A stretch of DNA of 64,000 bases, taken from assembly GCA_023055355.1 (NCBI GenBank), contig JALJCS010000055.1, forward strand, positions 930,001-994,000, given 5' to 3'. Positions 1-12,514 of the stretch are shown here, piece after piece. The stretch comes from Agelaius tricolor (taxonomy: Eukaryota > Chordata > Aves > Passeriformes > Icteridae). Under the pieces are notes generated by a model, which saw only the letters and a program-made list of their open reading frames with translations, was not told the origin of the DNA and made no database searches. Position numbers and translations under genes: made by a program. Position 1 is the stretch's first letter. Each line of letters opens with the position of its first letter.

Positions 1-92
1 CCATAAATTATTTACAGAAAGTGTGTGAGAAAGTTTGTTACAAAAATGTAAACATCAGAAGGCTTAAAAAAAAAAATCTTTAAAAATCAGGG

Positions 93-430
93 CAACAGGA
101 AGGGACCCCAGGATCATCCATTCCACTCCTGGCCCTGCACAGACACCCCCAAATCCCACCCTGTGCCTGAGAGGGTGTCCAGAGGCTCCAGGGGCTCTGG
201 CAGCCTTGGGGCCACGAGCAATCCCTGAGGAGCCTGTTCAGCACCTCTGGGGAGGAGCCCTGCCCTGATCCCAGCCTGAGCCCCCTGGCCCAGCTCCAGG
301 AGTGCCCAAGGTCCATCCCCACCCAGGGGACCTCGGCCTCCCCTCCTGGCCCAGCCTGGCTCCAAATCCAGCAGCAGCACCAGGCACCACCCCCGTGGGG
401 CTCTGAGGAGCCACCAGGTCCCTCCTGAGC
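93..430 (-). mobile_element. CR1 LINE fragment, minus orientation
   Basis: Read on the minus strand, this matches the 3' part of avian CR1: a block with 'ggatcatccattccactcc', then 'ctggccctgcacagacaccc', then 'ggagcctgttcagcacc'. The copy is diverged and its far border is uncertain. The 92 bases before it are AT-rich and hold nothing recognisable. Confidence 0.7.
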
Positions 431-509
431 CAGCAGAAGCATCTGGGAGTGTCCCCAGGGCTCTGCTTGCTCCTGGAGAAGAGGAGGATGGCTCTGCCCA
501 GCCTGCAGT

Positions 510-990
510 GATGGAGAGCAGATCCCTCAGGGACCCCCAAACCCTGCCCCAAGCCTGGATTTGTTCTGTTTGAGCTGAACAATGGAGAGCAGATCCCTCA
601 GGAACCTGCAGGGACCCCCAAACCCTGCCCCAAGCCTGGATCCTTGTTCTGTTTGAGCTGAGCAATGGAGAGAAGATCCCTCAGGGACCCACAGGGACCC
701 TTCCTCCTCCCAAACCCTGCCCCAAGCCTGGATCCTTGTTCTGTTTGAGCTGAGCAATGGAGAGCAGATCCCTCAGGGACCCCCAAACCCTGCTCCAAGC
801 CTGGATTTGTTCTGTTTGAGCCGAATGATGGAGAGCAGATCCCTCAGGGACCCTTCCTCCTCCCAAACCCTGCCCCAGGACTGGATCCTGGTTCTCCTGT
901 TTGAGCTGATGGAGAGCAGATCCCTCAGCTTGCAGGGACCCCAAACCCTGCCCCAAGCCTGGATCCTGGTTCTCCTGTTTGAGCTGGCAG
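510..990. repeat. Minisatellite, about 70-92 bp unit, 6 copies
   Basis: The phrase 'atggagagcagatccctcag' recurs at about 511, 582, 666, 758, 828 and 909. Each copy is followed by 'accctgcccc(a)agcctggat' and a 'tgtttgagctga' segment. Indels in the 'cccttcctcctcc' part vary the unit length. Several minus-strand reading frames run through it only because of the periodicity. Confidence 0.9.
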
Positions 991-999
991 CTCCCAAAG

Positions 1000-1659
1000 G
1001 TGCCAGAGTCCTCCCAAGGTGTTGATTGTCCCCAGGGCCCATCCCACAGGGAGAAGATCCCAGGTGCAGGTGTCTGGCACACCCATCCAGCTCCAGCTCT
1101 GGCCATTCCCCTCCTCACTCTTCCCTTCAACACTCAGACTGAGAAATAATGGCAATAAAAAACCTCTGTCCAGGCCACACCCAGCCAAATCCACCAGGGA
1201 TTTTGCAGGATTAAAACAACTTTGCTGAACACTCAATCACATCAAAAACAAAGGAAAGGGAACCTGATGGGATAATTAAGGGATTTGCTGCACCAACATC
1301 CACAGTGGCACACCCAGAAGCCCTCAGTAAATACTCTCTCCCCCATCCCAAGAGGGGAAAAAAAATCCCTGGCAGTGAAAGCTGTGCTGTGGACTTGAAA
1401 AAAAATAAAACATTAAAAATGCAGGAATTTACCCCAGGCCACTGAATTATCCATGGATTATTAATGCTAAATCCCTGGTCCCTGGGTGGGGGATTAACCT
1501 GCAGGCTGGGAACATCAGGGAAGGCACAGAGAGGGGTTTGCAGAATAAAAGAAATGAAAACCTCCTTGTTCTTGACGGGCAGAGCCCTGCCAACACCCCA
1601 GGGAGCTTCCCAGGGCTGTCAGCCTTGGAGCTTCACCTCCATAGGAGATGGAAACCTGG
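1000..1659. other. Intergenic, nothing recognised
   Basis: No gene, RNA or transposon was recognised. The middle part is moderately AT-rich and contains single AATAAA-type strings without gene context. Confidence 0.5.
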
Positions 1660-1905
1660 ACAGGACAAGGGAGAAAGGTTTTTAACTAAAGCAGGAAAGA
1701 TTTAGAGTGGATGTGAGGAAGGGATTCCTCCCTGTGAGGGTGGGGAGGCCCTGGAATGGATTTCCCAGGGGATGCCCCATCCCTGGCAGCGCCCAAGGCC
1801 AGTTTGGAGGAGTTTGGAGCAGCCTGGGATGGAGGAAGGTGTCCCTGCCCTGGGACTGGGTGGGCTTTAAGGGCCCTTCCCACCCAAGCATTCTGTGATT
1901 CCCAG
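1660..1905 (+). mobile_element. CR1 LINE 3' end, plus orientation
   Basis: It contains the diagnostic CR1 tail: 'attcctccctgtgagggtgg', 'ccctggaatggatttccc', 'ggtgtccctgccctgg' and the terminal 'cattctgtgattc'. It is 5'-truncated, as nearly all avian CR1 copies are. Confidence 0.85.
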
Positions 1906-2026
1906 CCCCCTCCAGCTGAAATGTCCCCTCCCTCCTCCCCATGGTGTTCCTGAAGGATGGGACAGCACCCCCTGAACACGTGGGGGAAGGAGCTGGATGG
2001 GCCTGGACCCTTTGGGCTGGGAATGT

Positions 2027-2200
2027 TCTCCTGGGTTTCTGCACTGGGGCCTGGAGAGCTCCTGCTGGTGCCACAGCTGACCCCAACCCCCCTGTGTGCC
2101 TCAGTTTTCCATTGCTTGGAGGGAAAGCCCACAAACTGGGCTGTCCCCCTGCTCCTGGGCTCCCAGGGAACATTAATTAATAACCCTGAGCAGCCACTTT
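2027..2200. repeat. Low-copy repeat module (copy 1)
   Basis: It matches 17030-17200 almost base for base: 'gggtttctgcactggggcc', 'gagctcctgctggtgcc', 'cagttttccattgcttggag' and 'ctcccagggaacattaatt'. The family is not recognised. The copy near 16.8-17.2 kb carries this module fused to a second one. Confidence 0.8.
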
Positions 2201-2539
2201 AATTAATGAGGGCTTGGCCTGCCCTGGTGGGCAGCACCCACGAGGAGCAGCAGCTGAGGAAGCTCCTGCTTCATCCCTGCCTTGGGACCAAGGCAATCGG
2301 GCTGTTTGGAGAAATTTGGGCCTGGAAATAAGAAATTTTCTCCTGTTTGGAGAAATTTGGGGCTGGTTTATTTCTTTGAACCTCCAGGGCTGTGGTGTGA
2401 GATTTCCACAGGTCACAGGGCACGGTGTTGAGAGCAATGAGGGATTTGTGTTTCCAAACCAGCTCTGGGTCTGCTGGGGGATAAAACCAGCACTGGGAGA
2501 TAAAAGAAACAATGGGAAGGATTCCACTGATTGATGAAT

Positions 2540-3190
2540 GCAAAAAGACATTTGCTTTTACAAATAAACTTTAGGTTTGCTGATAAATAAAATTGGACGT
2601 TGAAAGATGAAAGAAACAATGGGGAAGAAAAACCCCTAAATTCCATAAGAATTAAAAATTAAAGGGAGTGTTATACTTTAGAGGGAAATCTGGTATCAGG
2701 CGTTTTGGGGAGTCTGAACCCTCAGAAATGGGAAAAATTCCATAAGAATTAAAAAAGAAAAGGGAGAGAGAGATTTGCTTTTACAAATAAACTTTAGGTT
2801 TGCTGATAAATAAAATTGGACGTTGAAAGATGAAACAATGGGGAAGAAAAACCCCTAAATTCCATAAGAATTACAAATGAAAAGGGAGGATTATACATTA
2901 GAGGGGAATCTCTGGTATCAGGCATTTTGGGGAGTCTGAACCTCTCAAGTACCTCAGAAATGGGAAAAAACCCCTTAATTCCATAAGAATTAAAAATGAA
3001 AAGGGAGGATTATACATTAGAGGGGAATCTATGGTATCAGGTGTTTTGGGAAGTCTGAACCTCTCAAGTACCTCAGAAATGGGAAAAAAACCCTAAATTC
3101 CATAAGAATTACAAATGAAAAGGGAGGATTATACATTAGAGGGGAATCTCTGGTATCAGGTGTTTTGGGAAGTCTGAACCTCTCAATTAC
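2540..3190. repeat. AT-rich minisatellite, about 120 bp unit
   Basis: The string 'ggtatcagg(c/t)(a/g)ttttggg' recurs at about 2691, 2913, 3033 and 3153. A second part, 'acaaataaactttaggtttg', occurs at about 2555 and 2776. The last two spacings are 120 bp; the first is a compound unit of about 221 bp. Confidence 0.88.
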
Positions 3191-3199
3191 CTCTCAATT

Positions 3200-3715
3200 A
3201 AAATGGGGAAAGAGAGAAGGGAAATGCAGCTGGGAAATTGGGATAAAAAGGAGGCTGTGTCCTCCAAAGAATGGAGAGATCCCAGGGGAATGCCCCATGG
3301 CCTCTCCCTTTATTGGAATAAAGCAAAAGGACTCCTCTGGCTCCTCTTTGGACGCAAACGCAAACTCTGGTGTTTGTGGGTGAATTTTCCTGGCAGTGAG
3401 GACACAAAGGAGCAAACGGAAGCGAAATGGGCGCTGCCACGTCAGAGCAGCAGCTCCGGGTGCTCCCGGGCCCCAGCAAACACTGCAGGCCAGCCTGGCT
3501 CTGCCCAGGATTAAACCGAGCAGCTCTCGGGCCTTGGCAGAGCTCCCTGTCCTGCCCCCGGGTGCAGCCAGGCTGCTGCAGGGCAGGAATTGCTCAAGAG
3601 CTCCCAGGCCTGGCTGCACGGGGAGCAGAACAGGTTTGGGGACACCGGCAGAGCCACCAGAGCAGTTCCTGCTGCTCCCAGCGGCTGTGCAGGGACTTCA
3701 GAGAATGCTGGGAAG
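3200..3715. other. Intergenic, nothing recognised
   Basis: Ordinary-looking sequence between the 120 bp minisatellite and the expanded LTR element. No splice-bounded open frame or known repeat was found. Confidence 0.45.
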
Positions 3716-3763
3716 GATGAAAGTTGGACAAGAAAGTCTCACAGATATGTGTGCTTGACAGAG

Positions 3764-6408
3764 AGATATTTGAATGTAGAATCTGAAGAAGGAATAGAGA
3801 TGCAAGCAAGTTTTGATATAGATATATATAGTTGATATATAATATATATCAATATATTCAATACATCCATATATATTTGATATACAATATATATCAATAT
3901 ATTCAATATATTGATATTGAAAGATATTTGAATGGAGAATCTGAAGAAGGAATAGAGATGCAAGCAAGTTTTGATATAGATATATATATTTGATATATAA
4001 TATATATCAATATATTCCATATATTGATATTGAAAGATGTTTGAATGTAGAATCTGAAGAAGGAGTAGAGATGCAAACAAGTTTTGATATAGATATATAT
4101 TTGATATACAATATATATCAATATATTCAATACATCCATATATATTTGATATAGATATATATTTGATATATAATATATATCAATATATTCAATACTTTGA
4201 TATACAATATATATCAATATATTCAATATATTTATATTGAAAGATATTTGAATGGAGAATCTGAAGAAGGAATAGAGATGCAAGCAAGTTTTGAGATATA
4301 TATATATTTGATATATAATATATATCAATATATTCCATATATTGATATTGAAAGATGTTTGAATGTAGAATCTGAAGAAGGAGTAGAGATGCAAGCAAGT
4401 TTTGATATAGATATATATATTTGATATATAATATATATCAATATATTCAATACTTTGATATACAATATATATCAATATATTCAATATATTTATATTGAAA
4501 GATATTTGAATGGAGAATCTGAAGAAGGAATAGAGATGGAAGCAAGTTTTGATATAGATATATATATTTGATATAAAATATATATCAATATATTCAATAC
4601 ATTGATATTGAAAGATATTTGAATGTACAATCTGAAGAAGGAATAGAGATGCAAGCAAGTTTTGATATAGATATATATATTTGATATATAATATATATCA
4701 ATATATTCCATATATTGATATTGAAAGATGTTTGAATGTAGAATCTGAAGAAGGAGTAGAGATGGAAGCAAGTTTTGATATAGATATATATATTTGATAT
4801 ACAATATATATCAATATATTCAATACATTGGTATTGAAAGATATTTGAATGTAGAATCTGAAGCAGGAATAGAGATGGAAGCAAGTTTTGATATAGATAG
4901 ATATATTTCATATATAATATATATCAATATATTCAATACACTGATATATATTTGATATACAGTATATATCAATATATTCAATATATTGATATTGAAAGAT
5001 ATTTGAATGTAGAATCTGAAGAAAGAATAGAGATGCAAGCAAGTTTTGATATAGATATATATATTTGATATACAATATATATCAATATATTCAATATATT
5101 GATATTGAAAGATATTTGAATGTAGAATCTGAAGAAGGAGTAGAGGTGCAAGCAAGTTTTGATATAGATATATATATTTAATATACAATATTTATCAATA
5201 TATTCAATACATCCATATATATTTGATATAGATATATATTTGATATATAATATATATCAATATATTCAATACATTGATATATATTTGATATACAGTATAT
5301 ATCGATATATTCAATATATTGGTATTGAAAGATATTTGAATGTAGAATCTGAAGAAGGAATAGAGATGCAAGCAAGTTTTGATATAGATATATATAGTTG
5401 ATATATTATATATCAATATATTCAATATATTGATATTGAAAGATATTTGAATGTAGAATCTGAAGAAGGAATAGAGATGCAAGCAAGTTTTGATATAGAT
5501 ATATATAGTTGATATATTATATATCAATATATTCAATATATTGATATTGAAAGATATTTGAATGTAGAATCTGAAGAAGGAATAGAGATGCAAGCAAGTT
5601 TTGATATAGATATATATTTGATATACAATATATATCAATATATTCAATACATTGATATATATTTGATATACAGTATATATCGATATATTCAATATATTGA
5701 TATTGAAAGATATTTGAATGTAGAATCTGAAGAAGGAATAGAGATGCAAGTTTTGATATAGATATATATATTTGATATATAATATATATCAATATATTCA
5801 ATATATTGATATTGAAAGATATTTGAATGTAGAATCTGAAGAAGGAATAGAGATGCAAGCAAGTTTTGATATAGATATATATTTGATATATAATATATAT
5901 CAATATATTCAATATATTGGTATTGAAAGATATTTGAATGTAGAATCTGAAGCAGGAATAGAGATGGAAGCAAGTTTTGATATAGATAGATATATTTGAT
6001 ATATAATATATATCAATATATTCAATACATCCATATATATTTGATATACAATATATATCAATATATTCAATATATTGGTATTGAAAGATATTTGAATGTA
6101 CAATCTGAAGAAGGAGTAGAGATGGAAGCAAGTTTTGATATAGATATATATATTTGATATATAATATATATCAATATATTCAATACATTGATATATACTT
6201 GATATACAATATATATCAATATATTCAATATATTGATATTGAAAGATATTTGAATGGAGAATCTGAAACAGGAATAGAGATGGAAGCAAGTTTTGATATA
6301 GATATATATATTTGATATACAATATATATCAATATATTCAATATATTGATATTGAAAGATATTAGAATGTAGAATCTGAAGAAGGAATAGAGATGCAAGC
6401 AAGTTTTG
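3764..6408. repeat. AT-rich VNTR, about 20 units of 110-220 bp
   Basis: Each unit has a conserved part, 'gatatttgaatgtagaatct' then 'gaag(a/c)agga(a/g)tagagatg' and 'caagcaagttttgatatag', followed by a variable (ATAT)-rich spacer. I count 20 conserved cores. The spacers hold perfect inverted repeats such as TTGATATAT-AAT-ATATATCAA and TTCAATAT-ATTG-ATATTGAA. The many 60-250 aa open frames here are artefacts of the repeat. Confidence 0.95.
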
Positions 6409-6903
6409 ATTGCTGAGCCAGTCTTACTGGAAAACCAAGGAGGCAAAGGGTGTGTTGGTTAGAGGGGGTTTTATGGCTTAGAGCAAAGGATAAACCCATC
6501 TCAAACAAGAAGATGTTTTAACCAAGCAGGAAGAGAGCACAGGCAAACAAGGCAGCAAATGGTGCAAATAGAAAAAAGGTCTCAGAATTTTCCACTGCAA
6601 GAAAACTGAAAAACAACTTCTGGCTTAAACTGTAATGTGCTAACTTTTAGTGACTGGAGAACAGAAGCATGAATATGGTAATTACAGTAGGTATGATAGG
6701 GTATAGATAATAGTTCAGGTATAGATTGGTTCTAATTTATTAAGATGCTCACCAAAGAAAAGTCTATAATGCATTGTAACCAAAAGAAAAGTCTAGAATG
6801 CATTTGTAACCTAAACTAAGGGTGTCCAGGCCTGCCTGCAGCTGGAGCTGACAGCTGTGGGCACAGCTCTGTCACCCACAGCCCTGGGCTGCTGTAACAC
6901 CTT

Positions 6904-8478
6904 GGATACAATAAACTGCATTTTGTACACAATAAACTGCATTTTGTGTACAATAAACTGCATTTTGTATGCAATAAACTGCATTTTGTACACAATAAAC
7001 TGCATTTTGTGTATAATAAACTGCATTTTGTACACAATAAACTGCATTTTGTACACAATAAACTGCTTTTTGTACACAATAAACTGCATTTTGTACACAA
7101 TAAACTGCATTTTGTGTACAATAAACTGCATTTTGTATATAATAAACTGCATTTTGTACACAATAAACTGCATTTTGTACACAATAAACTGCATTTTCTA
7201 CACAATAAACTGCATTTTGTGTACAATAAACTGCTTTTTATGTACAATAAACTGCATTTTCTACACAATAAACTGCATTTTGTACACAATAAACTGCATT
7301 TTGTGTACAATAAACTGCATTTTGTATGCAATAAACTGCATTTTGTACACGATAAACTGCATTTTGTGTATAATAAACTGCATTTTGTACACAATAAACT
7401 GCATTTTGTACACAATAAACTGCATTTTGTATATAATAAACTGCATTTTGTATGCAATAAACTGCATTTTGTATGCAATAAACTGCATTTTGTGTACAAT
7501 AAACTGCATTTTCTACACAATAAACTGCATTTTTGTACAATAAACTGCATTTTGTACACAATAATCTGCATTTTGTATACAATAAACTGCATTTTGTACA
7601 CAATCAGCTGCATTTTGTACACAATAAACTGCATTTTCTACACAATAATCTGCATTTTGTGTACAATAAACTGCATTTTGTACACAATAAACTGCATTTT
7701 GTGTACAATAAACTGCATTTTATGTACAATAAACTGCATTTTGTGTACAATAAACTGCATTTTGTACACAATAAACTGCATTTTGTATACAATAAACTGC
7801 ATTTTGTGTACAATAAACTGCATTTTGTACACAATAAACTGTATTTTGTGTACAATAAACTGCATTTTGTGTACAATAAACTGCATTTTCTACACAATAA
7901 ACTGCATTTTGTGTACAGTAAACTGCATTTTGTACACAATAAACTACATTTTATACACAATAAACTGCATTTTGTACACAATAAACTGCATTTTGTGTAC
8001 AATAAACTGCATTTTGTACACAATAAGCTGCATTTTGTGTACAATAAACTGTATTTTGTACACAATAAACTGCATTTTGTAGACAATAAACTGCATTTTG
8101 TACACAATAAACTGCATTTTGTGTACAATAAACTGCATCTTGGATAGAATAAACTGCATCTTGGATACAATAAACTGCATTTTCTACACAATAAACTGCA
8201 TTTTGTACACAATCAGCTGCATTTTGTACACAATAAACTGCATTTTGTGTACAATAAACTGCATTTTGTACACAATAAACTGCATTTTGTGTACAATAAA
8301 CTGCATTTTGTGTACAATAAACTGCATTTTGTACACAATAAGCTGCATTTTGTATACAATAAACTGCATTTTGTACACAATAAACTGCATTTTGTGTACA
8401 ATAAACGGCATTTTGTGTACAATAAACTGCATTTTGTACACAATAAACTGCATTTTGTACACAATCAGCTGCATTCTG
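6904..8478. repeat. 21-bp minisatellite, about 75 copies, each with AATAAA
   Basis: The unit is 'acacaataaactgcattttgt', with 'gtgtac', 'gtatac', 'gtatgc' and 'ctacac' variants at the junction. It begins inside 'cttggatacaataaactg' and ends at 'cagctgcattctgaagag', so it amplifies a short LTR segment with a polyadenylation hexamer. Because 21 is a multiple of 3, many frames stay open across the whole array (up to 378 codons). These are not genes. Confidence 0.96.
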
Positions 8479-8617
8479 AAGAGCTGCCTGGAGTCCCACA
8501 TCTCTCATTGAGGCTCTTGCAATAGAACACAGCCCAGGGTGGCCACAGGAGTGTCTGACGCTGCTCCTGGCCCAGGAGTCACTGTGCTGGTGACACCCTG
8601 CCCAGCAGAGCACATGG

Positions 8618-8682
8618 AGGAAGGACTTGGTGATCCTTGGGGGTCTGTTCCAACTCAGGGTATTCCAGGTTCTGTGGTTCCA
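8618..8682 (+). mobile_element. CR1-like 3' end fragment
   Basis: A short match to a CR1 tail: 'ggacttggtgatccttgggg', 'gttccaactcagggtattcc' and 'ttctgtggttcc'. It is too short to assign a subfamily. Confidence 0.5.
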
Positions 8683-8789
8683 GAGCCCAAATTCCCAGAA
8701 ATTGGCTCAAAACCCAGGTTTGCTGGTGTTCTCCTGGAAGGATGCCCCGTGCTTGCCCTGGAAGCCCAAGTTTAGAGGGAAGGGCATTT

Positions 8790-9040
8790 CCCACCTGGCC
8801 TAAGGATGTCCCAGGAATGGAACTGCAGAACCAGGGAACCCTGGAATGGTTTGGGTTGGCAGGGACCAGGGCAGGGACACCTCCCACTGTCCCAGTGTCC
8901 ACCCTGGCCTTGGGCACCTCCAGGGATCCAGGGGCAGCCCCAGCTGCTCTGGGAAATGCATCCCAGGGCCTCCCCACCCTCACAGGGAGGAATTCCCTCC
9001 CAATATCTGAACTGCACCTCTCCAGGTTCTTGCAGCAGTT
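8790..9040 (-). mobile_element. CR1 LINE 3' end, minus orientation
   Basis: The reverse complement of the CR1 tail: 'agggcagggacacctcccac', 'accctggccttgggcacctc' and 'ctcacagggaggaattccct'. 5'-truncated and diverged. Confidence 0.82.
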
Positions 9041-10872
9041 TGCAAACCAGGCCAGGGGCTGATGCCTCCCTGACCTTCATCCCTGGGTCACAAAGACCTC
9101 GCTTTCCTCCAGACATCCCAAAATCCCCTTCCTTCTTCTCTTTCCTCCCCAAACCTCACCTCTCCCATGACATCCCTGCACTCACATCTCTGCCTGGAAA
9201 GCCCCTTCAGCCCCTAACTGCGGGCAGATTTCTTTGTCTCCCCTGTTCCACCATGAGGGAGCGGCTCCATCCCTCCCAGGATGGTCCTGGGGCTGCCCCC
9301 AGCTCTCCCTGTCCCAGTTGGGACCTTTACCCCCAAAACCTCCGGGCAGAATTCTTTTAGCCTTAGTTTGTGCTCTTCGGGTGGATTGTGCCAGGTTTTG
9401 GGGTACAGCAAAGCTCCTCCACCCCCAGCGAGGCCCAGCCCCATTTGGATTCCAGGGCAGCAGATTCACGAACTCCACTGGAGCAGCAAAATGAAATTCT
9501 GAGCTCTGTGGGCAGTCAGTCCCCACCCAGGAGAGGATTTCAGAGCTTTCCTCACGCTGGACTGGCTGGCACGGCCTCGAGGAGCTGCCAGGGCTCCCCG
9601 AGCCTCAGCACAGCTCAGAGTGCCAAAGCAAATCACAGTGACAGCGGGGCCAAATCCCATCAGCACAGGCATGGGCACGGGAGGAAATCAGAGCCACAGC
9701 CCAGATTTAAAAATAAAACTCCTCCAAAAGTCTCTGTACCGTGGCAGGAGGGCAAATCCCAACCCAGGCCTCACCACGCCCAAACACCACTGAAATCCAG
9801 CCTCCAAAAACAAAAATATCCCTTCACCCTCCCCTTTCTCCTCCATGGGGAGAAGGAGACAGAGGCTTTGCAGAACCCACTTTGGGCTTCTCTCGTTTCA
9901 GCCTCGGCATTGAGGAGGGGTCTGGGAAGGACCAGGAAGCAGAAGGAGGGACCTGGAGGATGGAAGGTGAAGGAGGTGATGAAAAGAGATGGAAGGAGGG
10001 AAGAGAAATGGCCCTTCCTCTGAAAATTGAAAAGCAAGAGGTTGGATCTCCTGCCTGCACCTCCTGTGTAAAAACAGAAGTTTTGGGAGCAGGTTTGGAG
10101 CCTGTCCCAGTCCTTTTCCAGCTGTTGATCACACGGAGACCTCTGCAGAGTCTGGGCTGGTGGGGAGGGCTGCAGCCAACCCTGCTGGCTGTGGAGGCCT
10201 TTCCATGGGGGTGCCCAGCTTGTGGAGCTGTTCTGCCCTTTTGCCTGCTTCTCCCACACTCCCAGACTCAATCTCCACGGGAAAAACTTCCTGAAGCAAT
10301 GCAGGGATCATGAGAAGTGTGAGGGTTTCATTTGCTGAGTCTGGAGGTTGCCAGAGCAGCTCCCAGAGGCAGCTTGGTGGGATGGAGCTCTGGGAATTCA
10401 TCACAAGCTCCCAACCTTGCTCCTGATGCTGTCCCAGAGCCCAGGAGTGGCTTCCAATCCCTTCCAGCCCCAGGAGGGGCAGCTCCAGGCAGGAGGCAGC
10501 TGCTGGAGCACAGGAGCGTCCCTGTTCCCCTGGCTCTGGGCACAGAGACTTCCCTGGATCCCATCCTGGGTGGGATTGACCTTCAGCAATCAACTGCTCC
10601 TGCAAAGCCCCACTGGACTCAGGAAGCCAGCACTGGGAATGCTGGGGCTGGCAGAGCCCAGCTCCACACCTGGATCCCAGCTCCATGCCCAGATCCCAGC
10701 TCCATGCCCAGATCCCAGCTCAGTGCCCAGATCCCCCCTCCACTGTAGATTCCAGCTCCACACCTGGATCCCAGCTCCATACCCAGATTCCAGCTCCGTA
10801 CCCAGATCCCAGCTCAGTGCTCAGCTCCCAGTTCCACACTGCCCCAAAGCAGAGGCAGGAGCAGCTCTTGCT
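9041..10872. other. Intergenic; one short tandem repeat, otherwise nothing recognised
   Basis: Open frames of up to about 217 codons lack splice context and recognisable domains. At about 10655-10830 a roughly 20 bp repeat ('cagctccatgcccagatcc') occurs about eight times. Confidence 0.5.
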
Positions 10873-11144
10873 CAGGAATTGATTTGAAGATGTTCCATGT
10901 AAAGGCTGGGAGGTATTTGGTGCACTCCAACATTTCCTCTGGCTTCCTCTGATTGCTGCATCTCAGCCTGGAAATGATGCTTGGTTTTTTTCCCCTGTGG
11001 ACCCCAAAGTTCCCTGCCCTGCCTCTGCTGTGTCTGGCTCACGAGGGCCATGGACTGACCTTGGGCTCAGATGAGAGAATCCAAAATCCTTTTTCTTTCT
11101 GCCTCAATCCCAGCTGGTTTTTAGAGGGATTTTTGGCAATAAGC
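10873..11144. repeat. Low-copy repeat module (copy 2)
   Basis: Nearly identical to 16760-17030. Shared strings include 'caggaattgatttgaagatg', 'ggtatttggtgcactccaac', 'ctctggcttcctctgattgc' and 'gagagaatccaaaatccttt'. Not a known transposon to me; it may be a short interspersed unit or a local duplication. Confidence 0.85.
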
Positions 11145-11890
11145 CTCTTCTTTCCCTGCCCATCCCTGCCCCTCCTCATGACAGCACCCCCAGGAAAGGC
11201 ACTGGCACAGGGATAATGTGCAGGGGACAGGACAGGAGGGGACAGGGAATGAGAACCTTGGATCCCCGGGGCTGGAGGGGACAGGGAAAAGGGGCTGCAG
11301 GTGCCAGGTGAGGAGGAAATACGGGACATCATTGCCAGAGCCACCACCCGGACCAATTCCCAGCGGCATCCAACACTGGGTTTAATTTCCTTTTTACCTC
11401 TGGGGTCACCTGGAGCTGGCATCTCCCAGGGCTCATTCCCTTCCAGCCCACAGCCCCGGATTACCGAGATTTACATAAAATGAGGAAAGCTGAGCTCAGG
11501 CTGGCACTGCCCCGTGTCACTGCTCGTCACTGCTCCGTGTCACTGCTCGGTGTCACCGCACCGTGTCACCGCCACTCCCTGTCCCACCCGCAGCTCTGGG
11601 GCTCTCTGAGCTCTTGGGTTGTGCAAACAAAGCCCGGGCCAGCCCGGCTGAGCTCTCCTGCCCAGCTCTGTCAGCAGGGCCGTGTCCCACCCTCCTGCTC
11701 CTCACCGATGTCACATTCCTGCCCAGGCAGGGGACAAAGAGCTTCCAGCAGCCAGCGGGGCCATGGGGGCTCCATCACTTGGAAGTCTCTGGAAACCCAG
11801 GGCACTGGGAATATTTCTCTGTCTGCTCTGGGGTGCCCTGACCCTCAGGGGTGCCCTGACTTTGACCCTCATTCATGGAGAAAGATAGAC
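11145..11890. other. Intergenic, nothing recognised
   Basis: Contains a brief 'tgtcactgctc(g/c)' repeat at about 11515-11575. No gene or transposon was recognised. Confidence 0.45.
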
Positions 11891-11904
11891 CAGAATCCAC
11901 AAAA

Positions 11905-12330
11905 GTGTGAAATAGATTATAGAGACAAGTGTAGGTGTATCACTGGGTGAGAAATTGAGGTTTGGGGAATTTTAGTGTGCAAGATGGAGGGCACAGGGTG
12001 TCATCTTGGGTTTCATCTTCATGCTTCTTCTTCCTTCTTCTTCATGGGTTTGGGTGGCATTTTGTAACTGGGCAGAAAAGTCTGCACTGGGGGCTCTTTG
12101 GGATCAGTTCTTGGGTTAAAAGGGAAAATAATCCAGGTGTCAGCTCTTAATTGGACAGTTTAGTGTTAAAAGACCTTGTAACAAGAGATTGTTGGCCATT
12201 TTGTGCCTTCCAATGAAGAGCTGCTGAACTCACAGTAGTGAGACTGTTTCACTGATAAGGAATAATAAACACCTGAGTCCAAACACGAATTACTGTCTCA
12301 AGTGCCTTCAATCCAGACCCAGAAACCAAC
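11905..12330 (+). mobile_element. Probable LTR of a different ERV family
   Basis: The composition shifts sharply to AT-rich, low-CpG sequence with LTR traits: a pyrimidine tract ('cttcttcttccttcttcttc') and a terminal 'aggaataataaacacctgag' polyadenylation region. No clean TG...CA ends with a target duplication were found, so borders are approximate. Confidence 0.5.
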
Positions 12331-12514
12331 GACTGGGACCCCCACAGGAGTCTGCAGGTTTCTGGATGTCCTGGAGTCTGGCTGGAGTTGTTTCATGGAT
12401 TTGAGAGAAAAGCATTCATTATTTTCCTATAAATGTTTATATGCTCAGCACCCAGCCATGGGAAGAATGTTCTCCTCTCTGCCATCCCTGAGGTGGGATT
12501 GAAGGGAGGTCCCA

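Larger units (their letters stand above)
3716..8530 (+). mobile_element. ERV LTR-like element enlarged by two internal tandem arrays
   Basis: The start (3716-3830) and the stretch after the first array (6409-6750) align with the reverse complement of 25345-25745, an unexpanded relative. Shared blocks include the 'gatgaaa' start, the segment ending 'gcaag(c/t)tttga', 'actggaaaac' and 'agattggtt'. The AT-rich array sits just after 'gcaagttttga'. The second array repeats the LTR's own 'aataaactgcatttt' polyadenylation region, and the element resumes at 8479 with 'gaagagctgcctggagtccc'. Neither terminus nor a target-site duplication was fixed. No viral open frame is present. Confidence 0.7.

Noticed and set aside
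6946..8082. 378-codon open frame on plus strand
   Set aside because: It consists only of the 21-bp repeat; periodicity in multiples of three keeps frames open.
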